Positions 29,380 to 39,208 are shown, numbered from the stretch's first letter. The stretch is DNA of 64,000 nucleotides from Arthrobacter alpinus (GCF_900105965.1 NZ_FNTV01000001.1:2232001-2296000), one strand, 5' to 3'. Translations and numbers: made by a program. The notes: generated by a model not told the origin, from the sequence alone.

Positions 29380-30162
29380 TTAAGCGCCGAAGCGGCGGCT
29401 GCGTCCTGCATAGTCGCGCAAGGCACGCAGAAAATCGATCTTGCGGAAGGCCGGCCAGAGGGCCTCGCAAAAGTAAAACTCGCTGTAGGCGCTCTGCCAC
29501 ATCAGGAACCCGGAGAGGCGTTGTTCCCCGGAGGTGCGGATCACCAAGTCCGGATCCGGCTGACCGCGGGTGTAGAGGAACTTTGAGATGTCATCCACTG
29601 TCAGGGAGTCGGCAACATCGGTCATGGTGCGCCCGGCATTGTTCGCATCGTGCAGGAGTTCACGAACGGAGTCAACAATCTCGCGGCGTCCGCCGTAGCC
29701 GATAGCCATGTTGACGTGAATGCGTTCCTTGGCCGGAACCCTTGCCGTCAACGAGGAGAGCCTGGCCGCGAGGTAATCGGGCAGCAGCTCAGGTGCGCCC
29801 ATGGCGTGGACACTGATGTCGGCGTCGGCGTCGAGCAGGTCAAGGGTGTTGGCGATGATGCCCATGAGTTCATCGAGCTCCTCGGCGGAGCGGCTCATAT
29901 TGTCAGTGGAGAGCATGTAGAGCGTGACGACCTTGATGCCCAGGTCTTGGCACCAGCCCAGGAATTCCAGGATTTTGTCGGCACCGGCCTGGTGGCCCTC
30001 GCTAGTGGGGGCGTTGAACTGCTTGGCCCAGCGGCGGTTGCCGTCCACCATGACGCCGATGTGGCGGGGGACGCTGCTGGTGTCGAGAGCGCGGGCCAGG
30101 CGGCGCTCGTAATAGCTGTACAGCACCTTTGGCATCCGCATGGAAGCAGTGAACAACCGCAT
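29380..30162 (-). CDS. uppS: Isoprenyl transferase (short Z-type, Rv1086-like)
   Basis: Cis-prenyl transferase condensing isopentenyl diphosphate with an allylic primer. Asp40 in VMVDGNRRWAK is the magnesium-binding catalytic residue; GYGGRREIVD and DLVIRTSGEQRLSGFLMWQS form the substrate site. At 260 residues and with hemolysin III next door, it matches the M. tuberculosis Z-farnesyl diphosphate synthase Rv1086 rather than the longer decaprenyl enzyme; that product assignment is an inference. TACTCT sits one base before ATG 30162, so translation may in fact begin at ATG 30141 or 30135. Confidence 0.9.
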   Translation of the reverse strand: MRLFTASMRMPKVLYSYYERRLARALDTSSVPRHIGVMVDGNRRWAKQFNAPTSEGHQAGADKILEFLGWCQDLGIKVVTLYMLSTDNMSRSAEELDELMGIIANTLDLLDADADISVHAMGAPELLPDYLAARLSSLTARVPAKERIHVNMAIGYGGRREIVDSVRELLHDANNAGRTMTDVADSLTVDDISKFLYTRGQPDPDLVIRTSGEQRLSGFLMWQSAYSEFYFCEALWPAFRKIDFLRALRDYAGRSRRFGA

Positions 30163-30296
30163 GAGAGTACACCGGACCTTTGCGAATAATGGCCCTGCGG
30201 CCGTACGAATCTTGCTAGCTCTAGATTACCTGTTGGTGACAAACGAAACTCACCAAGGCACACATTACCCGTCAGTAACATAACCTCCGGCTGCGT

Positions 30297-30302
30297 TATG
30301 CT
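30297..30302 (+). promoter_or_regulatory. Leaderless-type -10 box of the hemolysin III gene
   Basis: TATGCT-TTTCCC-ATG, in the 146-base divergent gap with uppS. No ribosome site precedes the ATG. Confidence 0.5.
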
Positions 30303-30308
30303 TTTCCC

Positions 30309-30956
30309 ATGACCAGCCTCTTTGAAACAGAGCATAAACCATCCTGGCGGGGCTGGCTGCACGCAGGAAGCACACCCGTGGTGCTCATTGCCGGCATCAT
30401 CCTGGTACTGCTGGCATCCAGCCCGGCCGCCAAGATTACGAGTGCAATTTACATTGCCACCGGCGTTTTGCTTTTTGGCACGAGCGCGCTATATCACCGG
30501 GGCAACTGGTCACCCACCGCCAAGGCCCTGCTAAAGCGGATCGACCATAGCAACATCATGCTCGTGATTGCCGGCTCCTACACTCCGCTGTCGTACTTGA
30601 TGCTGCCCCGGCCCACGGCCACCTTGCTGCTGTGGATGATCTGGATCGGCGCGGTGGCCGGGGTCGTGTTTCGTGTGGCCTGGGTGGGTGCGCCGCGCTG
30701 GCTGTACGTCCCCCTCTACGTGCTACTTGGCACCACGGCGCTGCTCTTCCTCCCCCAATTCTGGGCAGCCGGCAGTGTACCGACGCTGCTTATTTGCGCA
30801 GGCGGCGCAATGTACATTGCCGGCGCCGTAATTTACGGAATCAAAAAACCCAACTTCAGCCACCGCCATTTTGGCTTCCATGAACTTTTCCATGCACTCA
30901 CCGTGGCAGGGTTCACCTGCCACTTCATCGCGGTATGCCTCGTGGCCATCGGCTGA
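30309..30956 (+). CDS. Hemolysin III family (PAQR/TrhA-like) membrane protein
   Basis: A 215-residue protein with seven predicted helices. Family motifs are LLFGTSALYHRGNW (conserved Ser-x3-His region), RIDHSNIMLVIAGSYTPL (Asp and His of the zinc site) and the C-terminal FGFHELFHALTVAGFTCHF. PAQR relatives bind zinc through these residues, and the bacterial proteins have been linked to membrane energetics; haemolysis is not established. It is divergent from the short prenyl transferase gene, as Rv1085c-Rv1086 in M. tuberculosis. It converges on the ABC permease gene. Confidence 0.93.
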   Translation: MTSLFETEHKPSWRGWLHAGSTPVVLIAGIILVLLASSPAAKITSAIYIATGVLLFGTSALYHRGNWSPTAKALLKRIDHSNIMLVIAGSYTPLSYLMLPRPTATLLLWMIWIGAVAGVVFRVAWVGAPRWLYVPLYVLLGTTALLFLPQFWAAGSVPTLLICAGGAMYIAGAVIYGIKKPNFSHRHFGFHELFHALTVAGFTCHFIAVCLVAIG

Positions 30957-31000
30957 TTCACCGCATCAGCTGCAGTTTGGAATGAACAAGCACAGAACAC

Positions 31001-32206
31001 CTAGAAGCGGATTGCGTCGATGACCTTGACGCGGATGGCCACCAGGGCGGGGATTGCTCCTGCCAGTGCACCCACCAGCACCGCCGCTCCCAGCCCCAGG
31101 AGCGCAGCCTCCACGGGGAAAGCGGGGTAAACATCCAACCCCGGAGCCACCTTGGATTCCACGAAGGGGTTCTTCACAATTGCAACTGCAAGCATCACGC
31201 CCACGGCGCCCGCCACGGTGGTGCCCACAACGGATTCCATCATGACGCCGGTGAAAATTCTCCCTGAGGTGGCACCAAAACTACGCCGGATGCCAATCTC
31301 GCGAACCCGGTAGCGGACGGTCACCATGGAGATGTTCAGCAGCCCCACCGCACCCAGCAACAGGATCAGGGCAGCAATGCCGGACACCATGATCTGCACC
31401 ATGGCAAAAGGATCCCCATACGCCGCATAGTCGCTGCGGTACACGCCAACGTAGGCGCCCGGGAGTTGCTGTGTCAGGTCAGCTGTCAGGACATCCACCA
31501 GCTGTTGAGCCATCTCGGTGGGCACCCAAACACGCAATTCCTGGCCCATGCCCGTGACGTCTCCGCCAACGCCAACAGCTGCCGCCGCCTCGGTCAGCAT
31601 GAATGCCTGTGGCATGGCCTGCGGATAGGCGTTCGGCATAACACCGATGATGACGGCCGTTGCCGGGCTGCTGCCCAAGACACTCACCTGCGGTTCGGTG
31701 ACGAGGTTGGGCCGTCCGGCGGCGGAGTAAAACGCTTCGTTAACGACGACGGCGGGAGCCAGCCTGGCGGCGTCGTCCGCTGCGAACCACGCACCTTCGC
31801 TGACGTCCACGCGGTGGATGGTTCCGTAGGGCGGGTCAACCACCTGCAGCTCAACGTTTTGTACCCCGTTGGGGAACTGGAAGCGAGCCTGGGTCCGCAG
31901 CAGCTGGCTGGCGTGACTGAACCCGTACCGTTCAATGGTGGCGTCGAGAATTTGCTTCGTCCGCTCCGAGTCAGGGCTCTCGGCGTTCGCTTGGCCGGTC
32001 TGTACGCTGACAGTGAGGGTCGCCTCGCGGCCGCCGTTGCGCTCGGAATCCACCCGAATGCCTTCGCGCGCCAAATTGCCCACCCCTACCACTGTGGTCA
32101 GGACAGCGACCGAAAGGGCCACGCCAATCAGTGCCAACAAGACGCGGGTCTTGTGAATTCGCAGCTCGCTCCAGGCCTCAACCATGGCTGAAATCATGGC
32201 TGTCAT
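31001..32206 (-). CDS. MacB/FtsX-type ABC transporter permease
   Basis: A 401-residue permease with one N-terminal helix (about 22-42), a large extracellular MacB core domain (about 50-270) and three C-terminal FtsX helices. The typical TVRYRVREIGIRRSFGATSG cytoplasmic motif lies between the first two of these. It forms an exporter with the upstream ATPase (four-base overlap) and the adaptor protein. Relatives (YknXYZ, MacAB) export peptides or protect against toxic peptides. The substrate is unknown. Confidence 0.92.
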   Translation of the reverse strand: MTAMISAMVEAWSELRIHKTRVLLALIGVALSVAVLTTVVGVGNLAREGIRVDSERNGGREATLTVSVQTGQANAESPDSERTKQILDATIERYGFSHASQLLRTQARFQFPNGVQNVELQVVDPPYGTIHRVDVSEGAWFAADDAARLAPAVVVNEAFYSAAGRPNLVTEPQVSVLGSSPATAVIIGVMPNAYPQAMPQAFMLTEAAAAVGVGGDVTGMGQELRVWVPTEMAQQLVDVLTADLTQQLPGAYVGVYRSDYAAYGDPFAMVQIMVSGIAALILLLGAVGLLNISMVTVRYRVREIGIRRSFGATSGRIFTGVMMESVVGTTVAGAVGVMLAVAIVKNPFVESKVAPGLDVYPAFPVEAALLGLGAAVLVGALAGAIPALVAIRVKVIDAIRF

Positions 32207-33048
32207 GCGCCCACCGCCGCAAGAGCCTGGGCCGTGGGAATACCGTCAGTTTCAGACAGGACACCTGCATCCAAACGGTATCTGGTCCTCGCCCTGGCGG
32301 CCACGTTGAGATCGTGGGTAATGGTGACCAATGCCGCCCCGGATTCGGTGGCAATCGTGTCCAGCAGGTCCATGACGGCCTGACCGGTTTCCACATCCAA
32401 GGCGCCCGTTGGCTCATCGGCGAGGATAAGTTTGGGGCGGCGAACCAAGGCTCTGGCGATTGCCACGCGCTGCTGTTCTCCACCAGAAAGCATGTGAGGT
32501 TGTGTGCTGGCCCGAGCCGCCAGACCCACGCGGTCGAGCATTTCCATGCCGATGGAGTTGCGGCGCCAGAATTCCTTGCGCCCGGCATACATCAACGGTG
32601 TCACCACATTTTCCAAAGCTGTCCGCCCCGGCAGCAGATTGAACTGTTGGAAGATGAAGCCGATGCTGGCTCCGCGTACCTTGGCTCGGGTGTTGTTGCC
32701 CAGTTTTTCCACGGGCGTTCCGTTAAAGATCATCTGGCCGCTGCTCGGGACATCGAGGAGGCCCAGAATATTCAGCAGGGTGGACTTGCCGCAACCGGAT
32801 CTGCCCACTATTGCCGTGTGATCACCAATGCGTACCTGCAGGTCAACGCCGCGAAGAATATGAAGTTCTTGATCGTCGGGCAGCAGCACGGTGCGGGTGA
32901 CATTGCGCAGGTCCACAAATGGAGCGTCGCCGTCTTGCGGTGAACCCACTGTGCCGCCGTGGCGTTCGGCCAGCTGGCCGGCGTCGTCGGAGCTAGATGG
33001 TGCGCTCTCAGCGGCGCCCTCATTCCTGTCCTCAAAAATACTTGTCAC
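32203..33048 (-). CDS. ABC transporter ATP-binding protein (LolD/MacB type)
   Basis: A 281-residue ATPase with Walker [10 protein letters not shown] (82-90), Q-loop [10 protein letters not shown], signature [15 protein letters not shown] and Walker [13 protein letters not shown]. The first 45 residues are an acidic Ser/Gly-rich extension not needed by the fold. It overlaps the permease by four bases and starts two bases after the adaptor stop, so all three genes form one operon. Confidence 0.95.
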   Translation of the reverse strand: MTSIFEDRNEGAAESAPSSSDDAGQLAERHGGTVGSPQDGDAPFVDLRNVTRTVLLPDDQELHILRGVDLQVRIGDHTAIVGRSGCGKSTLLNILGLLDVPSSGQMIFNGTPVEKLGNNTRAKVRGASIGFIFQQFNLLPGRTALENVVTPLMYAGRKEFWRRNSIGMEMLDRVGLAARASTQPHMLSGGEQQRVAIARALVRRPKLILADEPTGALDVETGQAVMDLLDTIATESGAALVTITHDLNVAARARTRYRLDAGVLSETDGIPTAQALAAVGA

Positions 33049-33050
33049 GC

Positions 33051-34115
33051 CTAGCCGCCCATCATGCCGAAGCCGGGCATTTGGCCATCGGGCATGACGG
33101 CGTCGGTGCCCGGAACAAATTCCAGAACCTGCTCGCCCTCCTTCAGGCCTGAGGCAATCTCTACCTGATTGCCGTCATTGAGACCCAGGACCACGTCCCG
33201 TTCCTCGGGAGCTCCGCCGTCCGCCGTTTGGATCCAGACAACACCATTTTGCACGCTGCCCTTGACGGCTGTCAGCGGCAGCGCCACAACGTCCTTCGCT
33301 TCGCCGGCCGTGAGCGCAATGCTGGCGCCAAGGCCCGGAAAGACGCTCACATCGGCCGGAATGGAACATGTGACCTTACCGCTTCCTGTCTCGGCCGGGG
33401 CGGCACCCATCATACTGGGGTCCACTGGGCCCGGCGCTGCCGCACCGGTTCCGGTTTCAGCAGGGGCATTGCTCAATTGCACGTTCTGGCAGGTGAACGG
33501 CGCCGGGCCATTGGTGACGGTTCCGGTGGCTGTAGTGGGCCGGCCCATCAGGCGGAATTGCTGCGCCGTGGTCAAGGATCCGGTGATGGAGAACGTGCCC
33601 GGCGCCAAAGATCCGGTGGTCTCCCCCACGCTGGTCTCTTGATTGAGCAAGACCGTCAAGGTGTCCAGGGTTCCGGCGGCGGGGGCCACCACATCCGTGT
33701 AGGCATAGACCGGACCAGCGGCAGGAGCGGCGGTTTTGCCGGACTCTTCGGACTTTTCGGAAGGCTCAACCTCGGCCACGGGATCGGGCACAACCTCGCT
33801 GCGGACCTGGTAGATCTTGTCCCCTGCGGCGAGCTGCGCGCCCTTCTCCACGAAGAAATGGACAACCTTTCCCGCCGAAGTAGAGCGAACGGGAACGGCG
33901 GCGTCGCTTTGAACCGTACCCGTCAGTTCAACCGTGTTGGTGACGGTGGCGAGCGCTGCCGCGATAACGGGCGCCTGAATCCGAGCCTGAGGAACCAGCT
34001 GCTCGCCCTGATCCTTGAGCCCGTCGATGAAGGCAATTTTAACCAAAGCCACCGCAATGACGCTGAAAATCAGCAGCCACACGATGGGAAAAACGACACG
34101 ACGAAGTACACGCAT
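33051..34115 (-). CDS. HlyD/RND-type efflux adaptor protein
   Basis: A 354-residue protein with one N-terminal membrane anchor (about 8-28) and extracellular hairpin/lipoyl/beta-barrel domains typical of YknX/MacA adaptors: VELTGTVQSDAAVPVRS, GKVVHFFVEKGAQLAAGD, and a C-terminal ALPLTAVKG segment ending in DGNQVEIASGLKEGEQV. A Pro/Gly/Met-rich insertion (residues about 205-230) interrupts the barrel region. ATG 34115 follows AAGGA; the frame continues upstream without a ribosome site. It is the first gene of the adaptor-ATPase-permease operon. Confidence 0.9.
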   Translation of the reverse strand: MRVLRRVVFPIVWLLIFSVIAVALVKIAFIDGLKDQGEQLVPQARIQAPVIAAALATVTNTVELTGTVQSDAAVPVRSTSAGKVVHFFVEKGAQLAAGDKIYQVRSEVVPDPVAEVEPSEKSEESGKTAAPAAGPVYAYTDVVAPAAGTLDTLTVLLNQETSVGETTGSLAPGTFSITGSLTTAQQFRLMGRPTTATGTVTNGPAPFTCQNVQLSNAPAETGTGAAAPGPVDPSMMGAAPAETGSGKVTCSIPADVSVFPGLGASIALTAGEAKDVVALPLTAVKGSVQNGVVWIQTADGGAPEERDVVLGLNDGNQVEIASGLKEGEQVLEFVPGTDAVMPDGQMPGFGMMGG

Positions 34116-34266
34116 TCTTGTTTCCTTCCGGAATCTCCCCACAGATCCCCGGATGGAGAAGTGCTCCGAACAATCTATCCGGCCCACACGGAATTGACGG
34201 CGTGGCCGTGTGCGTTTCCTCAAAGATTGCCACAAAGACTGTCACAAAGGACAGTCTTGCCGGGAA

Positions 34267-36426
34267 CTAAAGCAGCTGTTTGCGGAGCTCCTGCGGTGTA
34301 GCCACGGGCAGGGCACACACCATATTGCGGCAAACGTAGGCAAGTGGTTGTGCAGTCTTCGCGTCGTCATCGGCAGCGGTGCTCGCGGAACCGCGGCCCT
34401 CCAACAACGGCACGGGCGCGTCACCGAATCCGTCCCACACAGCGAGGACGAGTCCGGGCGATGGACTGAGCCATGCCTCCCGCACCAGGGCCTCACGAGC
34501 CGGGCCAGCAGGACCGACCACGGCCAGCTCAAGAGGTCCGGCCAGCAGCGCTTGAGTCACCGAGAGCAACCCGCCTGCCGATCTGGGTGCACGCCGAGCC
34601 AGCTCCGGCACACCCGCCACGAGACTCTCAACAATCACCCGGTGACGGTGCGAGCCCGTGTAGGCAGCCCACGAAGCAAAAGAGCTGGCGAGCAACGCAA
34701 CGCCGCTGGCAGTTGCGTTGTCAAAGGGGTCCGCAAAGCGCGATCCCTGCAGCGGCCCCTCCGCGTCCCCGTGCGCGCTGTGGTTGAACACGGCGCCGTC
34801 GGCGATAAAATCTTCTTCCAGCGCCTTGATGAGTTGCCCGGCAAACTCGATCCAGCGAGAATCTCCTGTGGCCGCGTAGAGCACCTGGAAAGCGTTGGCG
34901 CAGGCCGCATAATCTTCCAGCAAGCCCTTGATGCCGCGCGCCTCACCGTCATGGGAGACCCGGGACAACGCTCCATCCCAGTGCACCGACTGCAGGTATT
35001 CGCCAAGTTCGACGGCGGTCACCAGCCACGCTGGTTCGCCCAGCACCATGGCCCCTTCCGCAAGCGCACCCAAGAGCATGGCGTTCCAGGCCGCCACCAC
35101 CTTGTCATCGCGTGCCGGCATGACCCTCTGAGCCCTTGCGGCCAGCATTGCCGGTTCGATCAGCTCCCACGCCCGATGTTCGGCGGCGGTGAGTGCCCGC
35201 CCCGGGTTGAGCGGTGATGCCTCGTCACCGATTCGCATGGTGCCTGCCACCAGATCGGCCAGCTCCAGCGCCGCCGGCTCGGTGTCGGTGCACTTGCGCG
35301 CCGCACCTTGCACATCAGCCAGGTTCCATTGGTAGCTGGCGCCCTCGTGGTGCACACCGTCAATGATGGTGTCTGCATCGAGTGACGAGGCAAATGCGCC
35401 GCCCGGCAGGCGCATTTCCCGCACGAGCCACGAGAAGGTTGCGGCCGCAGCGTCCCGCGCGTCGGCCGAACTCAGCGGCGCCACGGCACCTGCTGGCGGT
35501 CCGGCGTCGGGCATCACTGCATCCTGCGCCTGCTCGGCGAGCCGCACATACTGCACCAGCACGCGCAACAGTCCGGCGTTGTCGTAGAGCATTTTCTCGT
35601 AATGCGGCTCGGACCAATCGGCGCTCACGCTGTAGCGGGCAAAACCGCCGCCCAGCTGGTCGAAGAGTGCCGAGTGGACCATGGCCGCCAAGGTCCGGCC
35701 GGCCAAGCCCAGGGCAGCAGTAGCCGTAACCGCCCCGGACCCCGCGTGCCGCAAGAGGAATTCCAGGGCGGGTGTTGGCGGAAATTTAGGCGCCTGTCCC
35801 AGGCCACCGTGGATCAGGTCCTCCGCTGTGGCTAGGGCGGTCACGGATGCCCCGGCGGCTGCAGCCCAATCCGGGTGGCCGGCTGTGTCGGTCTCAAGGC
35901 CGGCTGACGGTATGGCGCTGACCGTCCACAACGGTTGAGACAGGGCCTGTGCCAGCTCGCCGGCAGTACGTTCCACCTGATCGCGGCGTTCTTGCCACGC
36001 CTCGTGGACGGCGGTGAGTACCTGCATGAATGATGGCCGGCCAGAAACGGGCGACGGCGGAAAGTACGTTCCGGCGTGAAACGCCCGGCCCTCGGGGGTC
36101 AGAAAGACGCTCATGGGCCATCCACCCTCACCGCTGAGCGCCTGGGTGGCGGCCATGTAGGCATCGTCCACGTCGGGGCGTTCCTCGCGGTCCACTTTGA
36201 TGGACACAAAGTGCGTATTCAGGTAAGCACCCACGGCGGGATCCTCAAAAGACTCCCCCGCCATCACGTGGCACCAGTGGCAGGCCGCGTACCCTACGGA
36301 AAGAAAAATGGGAACATCTCGTGCTACAGCTTCCGCAAAGGCGGCCTCGTCAAACGGCTGCCATGGCACTGGATTGTGCGCATGCTGGCGGAGATACGCG
36401 CTTGGTTCACCCGCCAGCCTGTTCAT
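34267..36426 (-). CDS. YyaL-type thioredoxin-domain protein (DUF255)
   Basis: A 719-residue protein with an N-terminal thioredoxin-like domain (Cys49 and Cys52 in YAACHWCHVM; SIKVDREERPDVDDAYM) and a C-terminal (alpha/alpha)6-barrel resembling N-acylglucosamine epimerases. The family spans bacteria to mammalian SPATA20; its reaction is unknown. The opening RLAGEPSAYLRQHAHNPVPW is typical. The gene lies 9 bases after the small membrane protein gene and not far from mca, matching Rv1082-Rv1084 in M. tuberculosis (from memory). Confidence 0.93.
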   Translation of the reverse strand: MNRLAGEPSAYLRQHAHNPVPWQPFDEAAFAEAVARDVPIFLSVGYAACHWCHVMAGESFEDPAVGAYLNTHFVSIKVDREERPDVDDAYMAATQALSGEGGWPMSVFLTPEGRAFHAGTYFPPSPVSGRPSFMQVLTAVHEAWQERRDQVERTAGELAQALSQPLWTVSAIPSAGLETDTAGHPDWAAAAGASVTALATAEDLIHGGLGQAPKFPPTPALEFLLRHAGSGAVTATAALGLAGRTLAAMVHSALFDQLGGGFARYSVSADWSEPHYEKMLYDNAGLLRVLVQYVRLAEQAQDAVMPDAGPPAGAVAPLSSADARDAAAATFSWLVREMRLPGGAFASSLDADTIIDGVHHEGASYQWNLADVQGAARKCTDTEPAALELADLVAGTMRIGDEASPLNPGRALTAAEHRAWELIEPAMLAARAQRVMPARDDKVVAAWNAMLLGALAEGAMVLGEPAWLVTAVELGEYLQSVHWDGALSRVSHDGEARGIKGLLEDYAACANAFQVLYAATGDSRWIEFAGQLIKALEEDFIADGAVFNHSAHGDAEGPLQGSRFADPFDNATASGVALLASSFASWAAYTGSHRHRVIVESLVAGVPELARRAPRSAGGLLSVTQALLAGPLELAVVGPAGPAREALVREAWLSPSPGLVLAVWDGFGDAPVPLLEGRGSASTAADDDAKTAQPLAYVCRNMVCALPVATPQELRKQLL

Positions 36427-36435
36427 CGCGAAGAG

Positions 36436-36801
36436 CTACTTTTCCTCAGGCGCGGGGGCGCCAACTTCAGGAGCGCCAACTTCAGGCTCGCCCGCCGAAG
36501 CCGGGGTGTTCGCCGGAACGGTCGATTCGGCGTCGTCCGTCCTGATCGGGATGCCCATGTGATCGGCCGCCGGGCCATGCGAACCACCCGCGCGGCCCTC
36601 TTCTACTTGGGCCCGGTAACGGACGCGGCGTACACGCTTGACCATGTCGCGGATGAGGAAAAACATGATTGCCACAATGCTGAATGTGACGATGAATCCC
36701 AGAAGTCCTGGGGTCACCTGGTCTTCCGTCAGGCCGGGGCGCAGCCCGGGCTGCGTGGGGATCGCTGGGTCAGTGGTGGCAAGCAAAATCAAAGTGAGCA
36801 C
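36436..36801 (-). CDS. Small single-helix membrane protein (Rv1083-like position)
   Basis: A 121-residue protein with a short extracellular N-terminus, one helix (about 32-52, GLLGFIVTFSIVAIMFFLI), a very basic juxtamembrane stretch (KRVRRVRYR) and a disordered Pro/Glu-rich cytoplasmic tail containing a duplicated EVGAPEVGAP. Similar small proteins sit between mca and the DUF255 gene in many actinobacteria; the function is unknown. The start is GTG 36801. It is followed after 9 bases by the YyaL gene. Confidence 0.75.
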   Translation of the reverse strand: MLTLILLATTDPAIPTQPGLRPGLTEDQVTPGLLGFIVTFSIVAIMFFLIRDMVKRVRRVRYRAQVEEGRAGGSHGPAADHMGIPIRTDDAESTVPANTPASAGEPEVGAPEVGAPAPEEK

Positions 36802-36859
36802 AATTCGTCTTTCGTTTCATCCCCGGGGAGGCTGGTGCCATCGGGAAAACGTCCACTGT

Positions 36860-37783
36860 CTATCGTAGGCCAGCAAACAGGTCGTTCTCGGGCGTAGTGG
36901 TGGGAACGCGGGATTGGATCAATGAATAGTCCTCCCACGGCCACACCTTGCGCTGCATCGACGGGCTCACGGCGAAGAAGAAACCCTCCGGGTCAACCTG
37001 GGTGGCGTGAGCTCGCAGCGCGTCGTCGCGGGCCTCAAAGTAGTCACCGCAGTCGATCTGTGTGGTGGTCGGGTGCTTGCTGACGGGCATGGTGTGCCCC
37101 TCGGTGTCGGCCTCCAACCAGGCGGCAAGGCGCTCGGCGTAGGGCGAGGTCAGGCCGGCTTCTTCCAAGGCAAAGTGGAGTGCGCGGAAACGCTGCGGGT
37201 TGAACGCCAGATCGTAGTACAGCTTGGACGGCTCCCAAGCTTCGCCGGTTCCCGGATATTTCTCCGGATCACCGGCGGCGTTGAAGGCCTCGACGGCGAC
37301 CTTGTGAGCCATGATGTGGTCAGGGTGCGGGTAGCCACCATTTTCATCGTAAGAAACAATTACGTGCGGCTTGAAGCGGCGGACCAGGCGAATCAACGGG
37401 GCCGCTGCGATTTCCAAGGGCTTCAGGGCAAAGCAGTTGGCCGGCAGTTCCGGCAGCGGGTCACCTTCCGGCAGACCCGAGTCGGTGAAGCCCAGCCACT
37501 GGTGCGAGATACCGAGGATCTTTGCAGCCTTGGCCATTTCAAGGCGTCGGGCGCCACCCATGTCACGGGCAGGGTGCGGTGCGCCAACGAGGGCCGGGTT
37601 TTGAATGTCTCCGCGCTCCCCACCTGTGCAGGTTGCCACCATGACCTCAACACCGGCGTCCACGTAGGAGGCCATCATGGCCGCGCCCTTGCTGGCTTCG
37701 TCATCAGGGTGGGCATGGACGGCCAAAAGGCGCAGCGGGGCAGCTGCCGTGGGCTCGGTGATGTTCCGCTCATTGCTGTTCAC
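36860..37783 (-). CDS. mca: Mycothiol S-conjugate amidase
   Basis: Cleaves mycothiol S-conjugates to a mercapturic acid and GlcN-inositol, a detoxification step of mycothiol-using actinobacteria. The 307-residue LmbE-fold protein has the zinc motif HAHPDDE (His25, Asp27, Asp28) and YPHPDH (His153-Asp155-His156). Mca is preferred over its paralogue MshB because of the gene order mca-DUF4307-greA, the same as Rv1082-Rv1080c. The start is GTG 37783. Confidence 0.93.
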   Translation of the reverse strand: MNSNERNITEPTAAAPLRLLAVHAHPDDEASKGAAMMASYVDAGVEVMVATCTGGERGDIQNPALVGAPHPARDMGGARRLEMAKAAKILGISHQWLGFTDSGLPEGDPLPELPANCFALKPLEIAAAPLIRLVRRFKPHVIVSYDENGGYPHPDHIMAHKVAVEAFNAAGDPEKYPGTGEAWEPSKLYYDLAFNPQRFRALHFALEEAGLTSPYAERLAAWLEADTEGHTMPVSKHPTTTQIDCGDYFEARDDALRAHATQVDPEGFFFAVSPSMQRKVWPWEDYSLIQSRVPTTTPENDLFAGLR

Positions 37784-37996
37784 GTGGGGCTTCTTTCAAT
37801 TCTGATGGAACTCTAAGGTACGGCGATCCTGCGGACAGTTACAAGATGGCGTCAGGAGGGGACCTGCGCCAGGGTTGCTTGGGCCCAAGGGGAATAGCGG
37901 GTGCCAAATAAACGCTAAACTTGCCTTAGTCCAACGCCTTCGTCAATGGGGCGGCCAGACCGCGGCAACCCCGCGGAACAGACACAAGTGGATGCA

Positions 37997-38434
37997 GTGA
38001 CAAACTCTGATTCTTCAGCACCTACCAGCCTATCCAATCGATACGGCACTCCCAAGCGGACCGTGTCCAAAAAGACCCAAAAAATCCTCTTAATCGTGGC
38101 GGCCGCGCTGTCGCTCACCTGGGTTTTGTGGGTCGTTATTGGTGGCAACAGCGGTATTAGCCAGAAAATCGTCAGCTACAACGTGGTGGACGGCACGCTC
38201 ACCACCGTGGATCTGACTGTGACCAAGGACCCGGGCGCCACGGCCGCCTGTGAGATCAAGGCCATGGACACCTCCTACGCGGTGGTTGGTTGGAAGGTCA
38301 TCACGGTTGGCCCGAACAGCGAGGATGCTGGGTCAGAAAACGGCCGCACCACCGTTGTCCGCGGAGAATTGCGAACAGACTCACCGGCCGTCACTGGAGT
38401 GGTGGAAACCTGCTGGATTGTTGACCCGGCGTAA
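37997..38434 (+). CDS. DUF4307 family membrane protein
   Basis: A single-helix protein (helix about residues 30-50, ILLIVAAALSLTWVLWVVI) with an extracellular domain containing SYAVVGWKVITVGP and ETCWIVDP, hallmark stretches of DUF4307. The function is unknown. GTG 37997 gives MTNSDSS, similar to relatives; ATG 37946 would add 17 residues and has no ribosome site either. It is divergent from mca and upstream of greA. Confidence 0.85.
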   Translation: MTNSDSSAPTSLSNRYGTPKRTVSKKTQKILLIVAAALSLTWVLWVVIGGNSGISQKIVSYNVVDGTLTTVDLTVTKDPGATAACEIKAMDTSYAVVGWKVITVGPNSEDAGSENGRTTVVRGELRTDSPAVTGVVETCWIVDPA

Positions 38435-38622
38435 CACCGAACACACCGATTCTTGGGTTTATCTGCCTTATTGACTAAACTGGAACCTATTACCATCTGC
38501 CCCGCTAGGTAAGACACTGAGTTTCAGCGCGCGGTTTATGCACCTTTTGAGGTGTGTGCGCCCGAGACGTCAGTGAATACCTGCAGCGGGGCCTTTGCTT
38601 TTGTACATTCAAGGAGAACTTC

Positions 38623-39117
38623 GTGGCTACTACCAACAGTGCACCCCCCTCTGCATGGCTGACTCAGGAAGCCTTCAACCGCTTGCAGGCTGAGCTCACC
38701 GAGCTGTCCGGTCCCGGTCGCGCCGAGATCGTCAGCAAGATTGAGCAGGCTCGCCAGGAAGGCGACCTGAAGGAGAACGGTGGCTACCATGCCGCCAAGG
38801 ATGAGCAGGGCAAGATCGAAGCCCGCATCCGCCAGCTGAGCGAAATGCTGCGCTATGCCCGTGTTGGCGAAGCACCTGCCGATGACGGCATCGTGGAGCA
38901 GGGCATGGTTGTTGTTGCCACCATTGCCGGGGACGAGACCACCTTCCTGCTCGGCAGCCGCGAGGTTGGCGCTGGCGATCTGGAAGTTTACAGCGAGCGT
39001 TCCGCGCTGGGTGAAGCCATCATGGGCTCGAAGGTTGGCGACAAGCTGAATTACGTTGCTCCCAACGGCCGCACCATCGACGTTGTTATCATCTCCGCCA
39101 AGCCGTACCAGGACTAA
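38623..39117 (+). CDS. greA: Transcription elongation factor GreA
   Basis: GreA rescues backtracked RNA polymerase by stimulating transcript cleavage. The 164-residue protein shows the N-terminal coiled coil with the catalytic acidic tip (QEGDLKENGGYHAAKDEQ, Asp-Leu-Lys-Glu) and the C-terminal FKBP-like domain (LNYVAPNGRTIDVVI). GTG 38623 is well supported by AAGGAG six bases upstream. A strong terminator follows. Confidence 0.97.
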   Translation: MATTNSAPPSAWLTQEAFNRLQAELTELSGPGRAEIVSKIEQARQEGDLKENGGYHAAKDEQGKIEARIRQLSEMLRYARVGEAPADDGIVEQGMVVVATIAGDETTFLLGSREVGAGDLEVYSERSALGEAIMGSKVGDKLNYVAPNGRTIDVVIISAKPYQD

Positions 39118-39144
39118 TCCTGACATCTCTCTTTCGGGGATGAG

Positions 39145-39180
39145 AAAGGCCGGGTTTCCAAGGGAAACCCGGCCTTTGCT
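39145..39180 (+). terminator. greA terminator
   Basis: AAAGGCCGGGTTTCC (39145-39159) pairs perfectly with 39163-39177 around a three-base loop and ends in TTT. It lies 27 bases after greA and, reading the other way, just beyond the end of the converging surface-protein gene. Confidence 0.85.
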
Positions 39181-39208
39181 TTGCCCCCTGGGCGTGTGCG
39201 GCGGCGGC

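Noticed and set aside
30957..31000. Small GCTGAT/ATCAGC dyad between hemolysin III and the ABC permease
   Set aside because: Only six base pairs and no T-tract; too weak to call a terminator.
34116..34235. Longer start for the efflux adaptor
   Set aside because: The upstream 40 residues are basic with no ribosome site, whereas ATG 34115 follows AAGGA and places the membrane anchor at the N-terminus.
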